In this document: positions 8,744-18,512 of the stretch, piece after piece | How the letters are laid out: each line of letters begins with the position of its first letter | Position numbering within the stretch: position 1 is the stretch's first letter | DNA from: Shewanella sp. SNU WT4 | GTDB lineage: Bacteria; Pseudomonadota; Gammaproteobacteria; Enterobacterales; Shewanellaceae | Length of the DNA: 64,000 nt | NCBI RefSeq assembly: GCF_006494715.1 | Contig: NZ_CP041151.1 | Span: 2,480,001 to 2,544,000, forward strand | Reading direction: 5' to 3' | Position numbers and translations under genes: made by a program | Notes under the pieces: model-generated | The model's input: only the letters and a program-made list of their open reading frames with translations | What the model was told of the DNA's origin: nothing | Database searches by the model: none

Positions 8744-10213
8744 ATGTTTGCTAACCGTCAAGTATCGCCAGCAACACTCGCATTAGGCTGGCAATTGACC
8801 AGTGCTGAAATATTTTCACAGTTGCAGCACTTACCTTGGGCCATGTTGCTTGATAGCGCTAACGCCAAACACATAGATGCACGCTTCGACATCATCTGCT
8901 TCGAGCCTATCGCCACTTTGCAGCAACAAGCGGATGGCTGTTATTTACGTGAACATATTTCACTGCTGGCAGTTAATAGCTCGCAACCAAATTCCAAGTG
9001 TAATACTCCCATTAGCGAGCCTGAGTTTATTAGCCAAGATCCGTTTGCAGCGTTAAAAATCGTGCAAGCGCGCTTTTTCCAAGAAGCGCAGCCATCGCAC
9101 TTACCTTTTAGTGGCGGCTTAATGGGCACCTTAAGTTATGATTTGGGCCGTGAAGTTGAGACTATCCCTTGCATTGCTGCTGCTGATATTCACTTACCGA
9201 CTATGGCCATAGGCGTGTATCCCGCGGCGCTTGTTTTTGATAATCAACATTCAAGCTGGAGCTTAGTGCATGCCTTTGGTCATGATGCCTTACAAGCTAC
9301 ACTGACTTGGCTGCAAGGACGTTTAGCAAGCGATTGTTCGACTAATGCGCCCGCAGCGCCTTTCAAGCTCACGGCGCCTTGGGCAGCGCAAATGACACCA
9401 AGCGAATACACGGCTAAGTTCGAGCAAATTCAAGCCTATTTACATAGCGGCGATTGTTATCAGATTAACTTAACTCAGCGCTTTAGTGCCCCGTATCAAG
9501 GCGATGAGTGGAGTGCTTATTTACGCCTACGCGCTGCTAACCAAGCGCCGTTTTCGGCCTTTATCCGCTTACCTGAGCAAGCCATTTTATCCATATCCCC
9601 TGAGCGTTTTATTCGGTTGCAACACGGATTAGTGGAAACTAAGCCGATTAAAGGTACCTTGCCGCGCCATAGCGACCCGCTGCAAGACAGCGCCAATGCT
9701 ACCCGTTTAGCCAATTCAGAAAAAGATCGCGCTGAAAACTTAATGATTGTCGACTTACTGCGTAATGACATAGGAAAAGTTGCCAGCGCAGGTAGCGTGC
9801 GAGTGCCAAAACTGTTTGATATTGAAAGCTTTCCAGCCGTGCATCATTTAGTGAGCACAGTGACCGGTGAATTAGCCCCTAATTATCAGGCCGCAGATTT
9901 ATTAAAGGCATGTTTTCCTGGTGGCTCGATTACTGGCGCCCCCAAAATTCGCGCTATGGCCATTATTGAGCAACTCGAGCCTTCGCGGCGCAGCATTTAT
10001 TGCGGCTCGATTGTCTATATCAGCCAAGATAACAAGATGGATAGCAGCATTTGTATTCGCACCTTACTTGCCGAAGATAGTCAGTTATATTGCTGGGCGG
10101 GCGGCGGCATAGTGGCAGACTCAAAAGCGGCGAACGAGTATCAAGAAAGCTTTGATAAGGTAAGTAAAATATTGCCACTACTTGGCGATATGCCTAAGGC
10201 CACGCCTTGTTAA
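8744..10213 (+). CDS. pabB: Aminodeoxychorismate synthase component I
   Basis: This 489-residue chorismate-using enzyme works with the PabA glutaminase to make 4-amino-4-deoxychorismate for folate. The N-terminal third is the TrpE/PabB N-domain; the rest is the chorismate-binding domain. The motif ETKPIKGTLPR carries Lys303, the position that is lysine in PabB and alanine in anthranilate synthase TrpE, so it is PabB. Other family motifs are FPGGSITGAPK and GSIVYISQDNKMD near the end. The start follows AAGGTG. nudL follows after about 110 bases, the same order as in E. coli (pabB-yeaB). Confidence 0.93.
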   Translation: MFANRQVSPATLALGWQLTSAEIFSQLQHLPWAMLLDSANAKHIDARFDIICFEPIATLQQQADGCYLREHISLLAVNSSQPNSKCNTPISEPEFISQDPFAALKIVQARFFQEAQPSHLPFSGGLMGTLSYDLGREVETIPCIAAADIHLPTMAIGVYPAALVFDNQHSSWSLVHAFGHDALQATLTWLQGRLASDCSTNAPAAPFKLTAPWAAQMTPSEYTAKFEQIQAYLHSGDCYQINLTQRFSAPYQGDEWSAYLRLRAANQAPFSAFIRLPEQAILSISPERFIRLQHGLVETKPIKGTLPRHSDPLQDSANATRLANSEKDRAENLMIVDLLRNDIGKVASAGSVRVPKLFDIESFPAVHHLVSTVTGELAPNYQAADLLKACFPGGSITGAPKIRAMAIIEQLEPSRRSIYCGSIVYISQDNKMDSSICIRTLLAEDSQLYCWAGGGIVADSKAANEYQESFDKVSKILPLLGDMPKATPC

Positions 10214-10322
10214 TCTTGTAAAAGATAACTGACTCACGCGGCCAAGCGCTTACACCAAACAATGACTCTGAATTATGGCCTCAAGCTATGGCATTGAAGT
10301 GACTGACAATAAAGGATGATAC

Positions 10323-10910
10323 ATGCAGCTAGCTGAACTAAAAATGCGCTTTTTACTGCAATCAGTGACTGCTGCGCGCGTGTTGCCTATGCTTGCCCCG
10401 CCAAAAAAGTTAGTGCAAGCGGCGGTATTAATGCCCTTTTTTCAAACAAGATCAGGCGCGCAGTTACTGTTAACCCGCCGCGCAGCCCATCTTAATGCTC
10501 ACCCAGGCCAAATTAGCTTTCCAGGGGGCAAACATGAAGGGCGCGACGGCGATTTAATTACGACGGCGCTGCGCGAAACCCAAGAAGAAATTGGCATCCA
10601 CACCGAGCAAATTGAAGTATTAGGCTGCTTGCACAGCAACCATACCTTAAGTGGTTTTAGTATCACCCCTGTGGTTGCCATTATTCATGGCGCTTTTACG
10701 CCAACACTTGATAAAAATGAAGTGGCTGAATGCTTCTCTGTGCCATGGCAGCATTTAATGCAAGCCCAGCACAGGCATACTGCCAAGTTTCGCCGCCAAG
10801 GCCAAGACATGACTGTGGGGTTTATCCCCTATCAAGATAAATTTATTTGGGGCGCGACCGCGGCCATGATAGATCAATTAGCCCTACAGTTAGCTGATGC
10901 GGTTCAGTAA
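10323..10910 (+). CDS. nudL: NUDIX CoA pyrophosphatase NudL
   Basis: A 195-residue NUDIX hydrolase of the CoA-diphosphatase group, which splits CoA into 3',5'-ADP and 4'-phosphopantetheine. The CoA-specific segment LLLTRRAAHLNAHPGQISFP comes directly before the NUDIX box GGKHEGRD...ALRETQEEIGI. The box has one extra residue compared with the strict MutT pattern, within what this subgroup shows. Start ATG follows AAAGGATGATAC. Neighbour pabB supports the name. No terminator is evident; 279 bases separate it from asnS. Confidence 0.87.
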   Translation: MQLAELKMRFLLQSVTAARVLPMLAPPKKLVQAAVLMPFFQTRSGAQLLLTRRAAHLNAHPGQISFPGGKHEGRDGDLITTALRETQEEIGIHTEQIEVLGCLHSNHTLSGFSITPVVAIIHGAFTPTLDKNEVAECFSVPWQHLMQAQHRHTAKFRRQGQDMTVGFIPYQDKFIWGATAAMIDQLALQLADAVQ

Positions 10911-11111
10911 CTCTATTTCTAACTCGCCCTATTGATTAAGTAACCTTGATTAGCTAAAAGTGCGTTATCAAGACGTCGCAATCGCGAGTCAAAACAAGGG
11001 TTCGTCAGTACAAGTTACGTAAAGCCATCCCTAAAATTTGCCAGCGCAGTGACTAAGCGTCTAAATTTCTACCAATATCACGCTATTTGTCGGCTGCAGG
11101 GCTTTTTACCC

Positions 11112-11139
11112 TTGAGAAAACCCTGTATCAAGGTAATAT
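11112..11139 (+). promoter_or_regulatory. Candidate sigma-70 promoter of asnS
   Basis: TTGAGA (11112-11117) and TAATAT (11134-11139) are separated by 16 bases, about 50 bases upstream of the asnS start. Confidence 0.4.
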
Positions 11140-11189
11140 AAGCGTCCAAAATTGTTAATAACGTCTTTTCGTTGGAGAACTAAGCAACA

Positions 11190-12590
11190 ATGAGCATTGC
11201 ATCTGTCGCTGCTGTATTTAAAGGGGAATTTGCTGTCGGTTCGCAAGTCACAGTTCGTGGCTGGGTGCGTACTCGCCGTGATTCCAAAGCCGGAATTTCT
11301 TTTCTGGCCGTCTATGACGGTTCCTGTTTTGATGCCATTCAAGGTGTAGTGCCAAATAGCTTAGAGAATTATCAAGACCAAGTGCTGAAATTAACTGCAG
11401 GTTGTTCTGTAGTAATGACGGGCGAAGTGGTTGAATCTCCAGGCGCTGGCCAAGCTTATGAATTGCAAGTGACTGACGTTAATGTCACTGGTTGGGTCGA
11501 TGATCCAGATACTTACCCAATGGCAGCAAAGCGTCACTCAATCGAGTACTTACGTGAATTAGCCCATTTACGCCCACGCACTAACTTAATTGGTGCTGTT
11601 GCGCGCGTTCGTAACTGCTTATCTCAAGCCATTCACCGTTTCTATCACGAGCAAGGCTTCATTTGGGTATCTACCCCGCTGATCACTGCCTCTGATTGTG
11701 AAGGTGCTGGTGAGATGTTCCGCGTATCGACCTTAGATATGGAAAACTTACCTCGCACTGATGCGGGTAAAGTAGACTACGACCAAGATTTCTTCGGTAA
11801 AGAAGCTTTCTTAACGGTTTCTGGCCAGTTGAACGCTGAAACTTATGCGTGTGCCTTATCTAAGGTTTACACCTTTGGCCCGACTTTCCGCGCTGAAAAC
11901 TCTAACACTAGCCGTCACTTGGCTGAGTTCTGGATGGTTGAACCTGAAGTTGCCTTCGCGACCTTAGATGATGTTGCCGGTCTTGCTGAAGCTATGCTTA
12001 AGTACGCATTCAATGCCGTATTAGCTGAGCGTCGTGACGATTTAGAGTTCTTCGCCCAACGTGTCGACAAGACAGTGATTGAGCGTTTAGAGTCTTTCGT
12101 GAGCAGCGACTTTGCACAAGTTGACTATACCGATGCGGTAACCATTCTTGAGAACTGTGGTAAGAAGTTCGATTATCCAGTGACTTGGGGTATCGATTTA
12201 CAGTCTGAGCATGAGCGTTACTTAGCTGAAGAACACTTTAAAGCCCCTGTGGTAGTGAAAAACTATCCAAAAGACATTAAAGCCTTCTACATGCGCTTAA
12301 ACGATGACGGTAAAACCGTTGCCGCTATGGACGTATTAGCTCCTGGTATCGGTGAAATCATCGGTGGTTCACAGCGTGAAGAGCGTCTTGACGTGCTGGA
12401 CATGCGTTTAGCCGAAATGGATTTATCACAAGAAGATTACTGGTGGTATCGTGACCTGCGTCGTTATGGCACAGTGCCACACGCAGGTTTCGGTTTAGGC
12501 TTTGAGCGTTTAGTGTCTTACGTAACTGGCGTATCTAACATCCGTGATGTTATCCCATTCCCACGTGCGCCGCGCAGCGCCACTTTCTAA
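11190..12590 (+). CDS. asnS: Asparaginyl-tRNA synthetase
   Basis: This 466-residue class IIb synthetase has the same length as E. coli AsnS and charges tRNA-Asn with asparagine. The N-terminal OB-fold anticodon-binding domain ([20 protein letters not shown]) is followed by the class II catalytic core: [21 protein letters not shown] spans motif 2, and [15 protein letters not shown] is motif 3 with its ATP-binding arginine. The C-terminus [14 protein letters not shown] is typical of AsnS rather than AspS. Its codon use is visibly more biased than its neighbours, as expected for a highly expressed gene. A strong terminator follows. Confidence 0.97.
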   Translation: MSIASVAAVFKGEFAVGSQVTVRGWVRTRRDSKAGISFLAVYDGSCFDAIQGVVPNSLENYQDQVLKLTAGCSVVMTGEVVESPGAGQAYELQVTDVNVTGWVDDPDTYPMAAKRHSIEYLRELAHLRPRTNLIGAVARVRNCLSQAIHRFYHEQGFIWVSTPLITASDCEGAGEMFRVSTLDMENLPRTDAGKVDYDQDFFGKEAFLTVSGQLNAETYACALSKVYTFGPTFRAENSNTSRHLAEFWMVEPEVAFATLDDVAGLAEAMLKYAFNAVLAERRDDLEFFAQRVDKTVIERLESFVSSDFAQVDYTDAVTILENCGKKFDYPVTWGIDLQSEHERYLAEEHFKAPVVVKNYPKDIKAFYMRLNDDGKTVAAMDVLAPGIGEIIGGSQREERLDVLDMRLAEMDLSQEDYWWYRDLRRYGTVPHAGFGLGFERLVSYVTGVSNIRDVIPFPRAPRSATF

Positions 12591-12621
12591 GCGCTATTAC
12601 TAGCCATTAAGAAAGTACAAT

Positions 12622-12648
12622 AAAAAGGAGCCCTAAGGCTCCTTTTTT
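12622..12648. terminator. Bidirectional terminator between asnS and S8 protease
   Basis: Stem AAAAAGGAGCC / GGCTCCTTTTTT with a four-base loop lies between the convergent genes, with T runs on both strands. Confidence 0.88.
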
Positions 12649-12676
12649 GTTATCTAACGTTTGAGTCTTTAAATGA

Positions 12677-14245
12677 TTATTTACCTGAGCACCCATTAGT
12701 GGTGAGGTAAACATCTGCTAGCTGCGCGTTGACAATACCGTAACCAAAATAGTTATCTTTGCCGATGGCTCCGGCATCCATTGCCGTTGCTTTTAACGCG
12801 TTTCGTATTTGTGTACCTGTACATTCTGAATGGTTAGACCATACCAGTGCGGCAACACCTGATACCGCAGGGGTTGCCATAGAAGTGCCACTCATAAAAC
12901 CGTAGTCACTCGCAGCAATAGATACTGATATATTTTGTGCGTTCAATAAGGTTGCTCTGTCTTCTAGCGCAGCCCCCACGGCGGGGATAGTTGTCGCATT
13001 AGTATCACCCAAAGTGGCGTATAGCATGCCAGATACGTTGTTAACTATAACCGCTGCAACACCCCCAGAATTTTGACAGTTCAGCACTTTGTCGTGGAAT
13101 GAAATTGCGCCACGATCAATAAGACACACCTTACCGTTGGCATTTGTATCAATAGCTTGCGCAGTACCCATATAATGAGCGTTCGATGCGGTCACAACCC
13201 CTAGATTTTCCATCGCTGACGAAGCTATTGCGGCACTATCTGCCGTCACAGCTGCCGCAGTGGCCATGCCTACTGGGTATGTAGATAAGGTATTTACACC
13301 ACCGGCCGTGACTTCAACACAAATACCATCGTCGTTTACCGCTCTTTTACCGCGTCCACTTAGGCAGGTTGGGAATTGCGAAAAACTAGCAATATTGTTA
13401 TTGGCATCATTAGCACCAATCATCATCACCGATGGGTAACCTGCAGGATAGGAACGCACTGAATTACCATCATTACCCGCCGCGGCGAGCACTAAACCAC
13501 CTGCAGCAGTAAAATCATCAAAAGCCTTCTTCTCAGTCCTATTGGTGCCACCGCCGCCTAAGCTCATGCTGATGATGTTTGCGCTGGCGTTACGACACTT
13601 GCTGGCCGCGTAAGCTAAATCAGATGAGTACCCCCAACCTGATGCATTAAACACTTTGACTATGTGCAAGGCTACGCCTGGTGCCATACCTATCACGCCC
13701 ACGTCGTTGTCTGCCGCCGCTATGGTTCCCGCAACGTGAGTACCGTGCGGGCCACCATTGTCATACCAGTTACCCGTGCCAGAATCGTTATCACCTGTGA
13801 TATTATTCCAAACAAAATCTGGGTTTGAAGCATCTAAACCTGAATCAATGACACACACTTTCATGCCTGCACTTGGATTAAAGGTCACTTCATTCGCGCG
13901 AGACTGATAAATAGCATATGGGGTAATTTGTGTTGACATGGGGTCACCCACATCATCCTTATACAAGGCTAAGGGATAGCGACGAACGTCTTCTTCAATG
14001 AGGGTGATGTGTGGGTTTTTAAGTAAGCCTTTAACTTGTGCTAAATCTTTGCCAGTAAAGGTGGCTGCAAAAAACGCGTCACCCTCTAGCTTAATGTCAC
14101 CGCCTAATTTTTTTGCTAATGCTTTAACAACACCTTGATGCCCCGCTGCCACTTCAATGACATAACGATGGTCATCCGCTTGCACTTGGGTGATAACACC
14201 AACAGATAACACCATAATTCCGCTTGCTATTCGTGTTAGCTTCAT
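12677..14245 (-). CDS. Secreted subtilisin-family (S8) serine protease with PA domain
   Basis: A 522-residue preproenzyme. A signal peptide (ending near VQADD) is followed by an inhibitor-I9-like propeptide (residues about 27-85) and the S8 catalytic domain. The catalytic triad is Asp134 in CVIDSGLD, His170 in GPHGTHVAG and Ser455 in SGTSMATPA. A protease-associated (PA) domain is inserted between about 300 and 430 (GKVCLIDRGAISFHDKV, then AVIVNN). Cysteines in the mature part suggest disulfides. It likely digests extracellular protein. The start ATG follows GGAG with 8-base spacing. About 600 bases without a recognisable gene, then an IS256 element, lie upstream. It is not clearly in any operon. 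Confidence 0.9.
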   Translation of the reverse strand: MKLTRIASGIMVLSVGVITQVQADDHRYVIEVAAGHQGVVKALAKKLGGDIKLEGDAFFAATFTGKDLAQVKGLLKNPHITLIEEDVRRYPLALYKDDVGDPMSTQITPYAIYQSRANEVTFNPSAGMKVCVIDSGLDASNPDFVWNNITGDNDSGTGNWYDNGGPHGTHVAGTIAAADNDVGVIGMAPGVALHIVKVFNASGWGYSSDLAYAASKCRNASANIISMSLGGGGTNRTEKKAFDDFTAAGGLVLAAAGNDGNSVRSYPAGYPSVMMIGANDANNNIASFSQFPTCLSGRGKRAVNDDGICVEVTAGGVNTLSTYPVGMATAAAVTADSAAIASSAMENLGVVTASNAHYMGTAQAIDTNANGKVCLIDRGAISFHDKVLNCQNSGGVAAVIVNNVSGMLYATLGDTNATTIPAVGAALEDRATLLNAQNISVSIAASDYGFMSGTSMATPAVSGVAALVWSNHSECTGTQIRNALKATAMDAGAIGKDNYFGYGIVNAQLADVYLTTNGCSGK

Positions 14246-14851
14246 TGTTTTACTCCATTAAGTTCAACGTTATCAGTCCTAAGTTGCATCAAATGTTTAC
14301 GAAGCTTTTATCCGAAAGACTTAGGTCGTATGAGTTAGCAACCTCCCAAACATGGGGTCTGCATCCTAAGGCTAATTCACAACTTACCTCTGTAATTAGC
14401 CACCACTGTAAATATAGATGCTCGAACCATAAGTTGCGCTGTGACCATTTCGGCCTGCTAAGCCATTCAAGACCCATTCAATGCCATATTAACTCGGCTA
14501 ATGATGATAAAAAGTTTTTCAACCAAAGAGTTGATAAAGCAGACTTGAGTGTTTAAGTCTTTCGTAACAAACGATTGTTTGGGCGGTACTAACTTAAACC
14601 ATGGCAGTGAAACCATTATCACTATGGGAATATTCGCTCTAAGGTGCGGTGAAATGATCTATGCGGCGGTAACAACAAGATCACTACAGCTATCAAGTAG
14701 AGCCTTCAATGCGGTTAAACAATCACAACTGGGTAGCGTTAATTTCTTTGTTATGACTGTCATTTCTAGGAAAGAGATTTGGAGTGTACTGGTCAGTTTT
14801 AATTGAGCAGTACAAAGCGTAAGAAGTAAGGCTCAATGAAACTGAAAAATC
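14246..14851. other. Gene-poor stretch between S8 protease and IS256 element
   Basis: I recognise no gene here. Short open frames on both strands (for example 14549-14806) show no known domain and no convincing ribosome site. Two structures are visible. CCTAAG/CTTAGG-type inverted 6-7-mers at 14278-14284 and 14319-14325 could fold in the S8 protease leader. A near-perfect palindrome lies at 14785-14814. The stretch may be decayed accessory DNA. Confidence 0.5.
14785..14814. repeat. Near-perfect palindrome beside the IS element
   Basis: TGTACTGGTCA (14785-14795) and TGAGCAGTACA (14804-14814) form 11-bp arms with one mismatch around an 8-base centre (GTTTTAAT). It lies about 40 bases outside the IS256 end. 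It has no T tail. Confidence 0.5.
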
Positions 14852-16144
14852 GAGGGCGTTCAAAATTCTGTGTCAGGCTAATTTTTAAATTTCTAGCACG
14901 CTATCTAAACGCCCTTCAAAATAAATCGCTAACTGAGATAAACAAAGGCTCCAATTGTGGATTGGCATGGTCCATTTATCTGAGGCGTTTAATATGCCTG
15001 CATAAAGTAGCTTCAACAAGCTATTTTCATTAGGAAAAGCACCTTTGGTTTTGGTGAGCTTTCTAAATTGGCGATGTACCGCCTCAACGGCATTGGTCGT
15101 GTAAATCACTTTCCTGATATGTTCTGGGTACCTAAAATAATGGGACAAATTATGCCATTTGCGATGCCAAGAGTTGATTACCAGCGGATAAGCATCACCC
15201 CATTTGGCCTCCAGTTCGTCCAATGCCATCTCTGCGGCTTCTTTACTCACGGCTCGATACACAGGCTTTAAATCAGCCATAAACGCTTTCTGATGTTTTG
15301 AGGCGACATACTTCATTGAGTTGCGGATCTGGTGGATAACACATAGCTGTGTTTCCGTATTAGGGAAGATACTGGCTATCGCCTCAGGGAAACCGGTCAA
15401 GCCGTCAACACAGGCGATAAGAATATCTTTTACACCACGATTATTAAGATCGGTCAGTACGGATAGCCAGTAATTAGCGCCTTCATTTTCGGATAAATGA
15501 AGCCCTAAAATTTCCTTTTTTCCTTTCATATTAAGCGCTAACAATGTGTAAACGGCTTTACTGACGTAACGCCCATCCTCTTTGACTTTATAATGTATCG
15601 CATCAAGCCAAACGATAGGATAATGGCTATCTAATGGGCGCTGTTGCCACGCTTTAAGTTCGGGGATGAGTTTATCAGTGATAGCACTGACTGTTGCGTT
15701 AGATACATTGATCCCATACATATCTTCAACATGTTGATTAATATCGCGATAGCTCATACCTATACTGAACATCGATAACACTTTACGTTCGATTTCATCG
15801 GTTAGCGTAGTTTGATTTTTCTTAATCAACTGAGGTTCAAAAGTGCCATTGCGGTCTCTAGGGGTGTCTAACTCAAAGTTACCGGACGGATGCTTAATGG
15901 TCTTAGGGGTTTTGCCATTTTTACGATTAGGCAGAGGATCATGCGCTAAATGCTGCTCAAGCTCAGCCTGGAGAGCCGCTTCAGTGAGTTGCTTGATCAG
16001 TGGACCAAGAATGCTGTCTTTACCTGTGAGGCTTTTACCTGACTGCAGATCTTTAAGGGCTTGTTCGAAGTTAAAAGGTTGGGTCATGTGTCATTCCTGT
16101 TTTTGAATATTTTACTGAAATGACACAGAATTATGAACACTACC
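14852..16144 (-). mobile_element. IS256-family insertion sequence
   Basis: The element is about 1.29 kb with a single transposase gene on the minus strand. Its ends share an imperfect inverted repeat: 24 bases at 14852-14875 against 24 bases at 16121-16144 match at 19 positions, with the inner part (AATTCTGTGTCA) perfect. The flanks carry GAAAAATC (14844-14851) and GAAAAAATC (16145-16153), probably an 8-bp target duplication with one extra A on one side. Length, coding capacity and duplication size fit the IS256 family. The exact outer limits are uncertain by a few bases. Confidence 0.75.
14885..16087 (-). CDS. IS256-family (mutator-type) transposase
   Basis: A 400-residue DDE transposase of usual length for IS256 elements. 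Catalytic residues are recognisable: the first Asp in VWLDAIHYKV near residue 160, the second Asp in ACVDGLTGFPEA near 226, and the Glu in TTNAVEAVHRQFRKLTK near 333. The N-terminus (KDSILGPLIKQLTEAALQAELEQHL) is typical of the family. The frame is complete, so the copy may still be active. ATG follows AGGAATGACAC. The stop codon lies just inside the left inverted repeat. Confidence 0.95.
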   Translation of the reverse strand: MTQPFNFEQALKDLQSGKSLTGKDSILGPLIKQLTEAALQAELEQHLAHDPLPNRKNGKTPKTIKHPSGNFELDTPRDRNGTFEPQLIKKNQTTLTDEIERKVLSMFSIGMSYRDINQHVEDMYGINVSNATVSAITDKLIPELKAWQQRPLDSHYPIVWLDAIHYKVKEDGRYVSKAVYTLLALNMKGKKEILGLHLSENEGANYWLSVLTDLNNRGVKDILIACVDGLTGFPEAIASIFPNTETQLCVIHQIRNSMKYVASKHQKAFMADLKPVYRAVSKEAAEMALDELEAKWGDAYPLVINSWHRKWHNLSHYFRYPEHIRKVIYTTNAVEAVHRQFRKLTKTKGAFPNENSLLKLLYAGILNASDKWTMPIHNWSLCLSQLAIYFEGRLDSVLEI

Positions 16145-16186
16145 GAAAAAATCACGAGTTAGCAGTCCCTTTAAACCTTAAGTTAA

Positions 16187-16693
16187 TCAAACTAGATATT
16201 GGTAAAGGTTGTTTTGCGCCCCATATAATTCCATTGTGTGTTTAAAACCAAAGCCGATTTTTTTAAGCAATTGGTTAGAGCGGATATTATCTGGAAGGGT
16301 GACAGCTAAAACTGTCGCTAATGCGCAAGTTTTCATAGTGACGGTTAAGGTTTTTTCAGCGGCTTCACTCGCATAACCGTTACCACAAAATTGCGTCAAA
16401 AACGCATAACCTAAATCTGGATATGCAAGTTCGTCTCTTTTTAATACCCCGCACATACCTATGGGAGTGTTATCACTGCTTAGCGTAACTAAATTAAGCC
16501 CAAACCCATGTTTATCATAACTCGCCATCGGGCCATGTTTTAGATAGTTAATGGCATCATCTGCAGTACGTACTTTTTTGTCCGCAATATAACGAATAAA
16601 GGATTCTTCATTGAGTAATTGAATAATAAACTCAGCATCACTCAATTCAAACTGTCTAATAATCAACCGCTCGGTTTCACATACCACTTTCAT
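16187..16693 (-). CDS. GNAT-family acetyltransferase (RimJ/RimL type)
   Basis: A 168-residue acetyltransferase. It begins with ETERLIIRQFELSDAEFI, the hallmark of the RimJ/RimL-like branch (acetyltransf_3), and has the CoA loop FCGNGYASEAAEKTL near residue 110 and a LLKKIGF segment close to the end. ATG at 16693 is preferred over 16738 because AGGA lies upstream at usable distance and the family start aligns there. The substrate cannot be inferred; relatives modify ribosomal-protein N-termini or small molecules. It lies right beside the IS256 right end, so its own promoter may be affected by the insertion only if it lies on that side; it is transcribed toward the IS. Confidence 0.82.
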   Translation of the reverse strand: MKVVCETERLIIRQFELSDAEFIIQLLNEESFIRYIADKKVRTADDAINYLKHGPMASYDKHGFGLNLVTLSSDNTPIGMCGVLKRDELAYPDLGYAFLTQFCGNGYASEAAEKTLTVTMKTCALATVLAVTLPDNIRSNQLLKKIGFGFKHTMELYGAQNNLYQYLV

Positions 16694-16825
16694 ATGAATA
16701 TTTCCTATCTTAAAAATACTGACGCTTAGTAAGCACAAAAACCTTGATGATTATTTGCAGCGCTCAGTGCTGAACTAATACAACCCGCTAAAACCCGCGG
16801 CGCTGTCAGCGTGAATAATGACTAT

Positions 16826-17719
16826 TTACTGTATTTGCCACTGCTGCTGGCAAAAAGCGTCGAATTGGCTGGCAAGGCCGGTCATTTTACGGCTTTTATG
16901 ATGAATCCGATAAAAAGAGCGTTTAAGGTTCATATCGCTAATACGCACCCGCGCTAATAGACCAGCATTAATATCATCATTAACGATTAAGCCTGATAAC
17001 ACCCCAAGGCCACCGCCTTGCTTTACGGCTTGTTTAATGGCATCTGCGGTATTAAAGCTAAATGATAATTGCGGTTGCACGCCCTTTTCCAGCATGTTAT
17101 TGACAAACACTTCGCGCGTACCGGAGCCTGATTCGCGCAGCACCCACACTTCTGCAGCTAATGACGCAGCGCTGACTTCTGTATTGGCAAAAGGATGATT
17201 AGGCGCGCAAAAAACCACTAACTCATCCTGCTGCCATTGACTGACATGTAAGCGTCTATCTGGGCAATGCCCTTCGATATACCCCATTTCGCTGTGACCT
17301 TCCAAAACGGCATCGATCACTTGTTGAGTGTTACCTATGTGTAGTTGGCAATGCACTTGCGGATGCTGCAATTGAAACTTTACGCTGGCCCCCGCCAATA
17401 AGTAATTACCTAAGGTGGAACTGGCACTCAATCTAAGGTTACCCGAGAGTAAATCTGCATCAGGATCAAAGCTTTGCTCGATTTCGTCAACCCTATCTAA
17501 AATATCTATGGCTTGGGGTAATAATTGCTCGCCTCTGGCATTGAGCTGTAAACGGTTGCCTTTACGGATAAACAGTTGGCAAGCTAATTGACGTTCAAGC
17601 TCGGCCAATGACATAGACGTCGCAGGCGCCGATAAGCTTAGTTGCTGCGCGGCGCGAGCCACTTGACCACTGCGCGCGACAGCCACAAAAACGGCCAACT
17701 GTTTCAAACTAATTTTCAC
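16826..17719 (-). CDS. LysR-family transcriptional regulator (YeiE-like)
   Basis: A 297-residue regulator. The N-terminal winged helix-turn-helix is residues 1-60 (LKQLAVFVAVARSGQVARAA, then LSLSAPATSMSLAELERQL). The rest is the LysR substrate-binding domain (GNLRLSASSTLGNYLLA onward). The start is GTG at 17719, with AGGAG seven bases before it; no ATG fits better. Sequence style resembles YeiE/CysB-like members more than CatR types, but the ligand and target are unknown. It is followed after about 70 bases upstream by the yafS-like gene on the same strand, with no divergent partner gene, so the target is not suggested by context. Confidence 0.87.
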   Translation of the reverse strand: MKISLKQLAVFVAVARSGQVARAAQQLSLSAPATSMSLAELERQLACQLFIRKGNRLQLNARGEQLLPQAIDILDRVDEIEQSFDPDADLLSGNLRLSASSTLGNYLLAGASVKFQLQHPQVHCQLHIGNTQQVIDAVLEGHSEMGYIEGHCPDRRLHVSQWQQDELVVFCAPNHPFANTEVSAASLAAEVWVLRESGSGTREVFVNNMLEKGVQPQLSFSFNTADAIKQAVKQGGGLGVLSGLIVNDDINAGLLARVRISDMNLKRSFYRIHHKSRKMTGLASQFDAFCQQQWQIQ

Positions 17720-17792
17720 TCAAGCTCCTTGGGATGACTGCTTTATATCTCCATTGACATCGTGCAGTTTTGGCTATGTTGTTATTACTTTT

Positions 17793-18512
17793 TTATTCTT
17801 TTTGCCGCGGCAAACGGCTCGCTGTGGTAGCTGCGCTCCATTGGCGACGTTTTACTTTTTGTTTGTTACGAATGGGCGTTAACGGTGAGTCGATTTTACG
17901 CGCCACTAATACATAAATACTGCCAGCGCCAGGTAACCATGATTTAAGAGAGTCTTGCCAGAAGGAATACTCTTTTAGTGGACCGATTAATGGGTGATAT
18001 AAACGCCTTTCATCGGCGACTAATTGATAGCCTAATAAATGCAGCCAGTCTTTTACCCGCGACGGTAAATAAAAATGGCCGCACCAAGGGAAATCTCTTT
18101 GATATTTAGGCAGCATTTTACCAAAAAACAAGGGGCTTAAAGGGTTAAACCCTATGATGAATAAATAGCCGCCACTGATGAGTACCCTATCGACTTCACG
18201 CAAAATGCGGTATGGATTAGTTTCAAACTCAAGTAAACACGGCAAAATTGCAGCATCAATAGTAGCGGCTTTAAAGGGTAAGTCACTGCAACTGGCAATC
18301 ACGCCGCAACCTGGTTCGCCAGCTAAGGTGATTTGATGATTGATGCGACAGCTTGAGCTATCTAAGTCACGCGCTAAGTGACCAAGTTTGAGCAAGTGAT
18401 AACCAAATACTTTCGGCCACCAAGGGCTAAGCGCACTATTAATGTGCTGCGCCAACACGTCACCATGGCTGAAATCGCGCCAACTAAAGGGATGATGATT
18501 ATCAGCTGTCAC
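17793..18512 (-). CDS. yafS: SAM-dependent methyltransferase YafS-like
   Basis: A 239-residue class I methyltransferase-fold protein. The usual glycine-rich SAM motif is weak, but a Methyltransf_11-like centre is visible: LPFKAATIDAAILPCLLEFETNPYRILREVDRVL around residue 75-110, then GGYLFIIGFNPLSPLFFGK. The position divergent from gloB, with mltD beyond, matches the E. coli yafS-gloB-mltD arrangement and supports the name. The start is GTG at 18512. The C-terminal tail is basic (NKQKVKRRQW). Substrate unknown. Confidence 0.8.
   Translation of the reverse strand: MTADNHHPFSWRDFSHGDVLAQHINSALSPWWPKVFGYHLLKLGHLARDLDSSSCRINHQITLAGEPGCGVIASCSDLPFKAATIDAAILPCLLEFETNPYRILREVDRVLISGGYLFIIGFNPLSPLFFGKMLPKYQRDFPWCGHFYLPSRVKDWLHLLGYQLVADERRLYHPLIGPLKEYSFWQDSLKSWLPGAGSIYVLVARKIDSPLTPIRNKQKVKRRQWSAATTASRLPRQKE

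Noticed and set aside
14246..14530. Possible cyclic-di-GMP (GEMM) or other riboswitch in the S8 protease leader
   Set aside because: The expected conserved GEMM blocks (GGCAAACC, ACGCAAAGC) are absent; only short CCTAAG/CTTAGG repeats are seen.
14549..14806. 85-residue open frame upstream of the IS element
   Set aside because: It has no recognisable domain, no convincing ribosome site, and biased composition; it sits in a gene-poor stretch and is better treated as non-coding.
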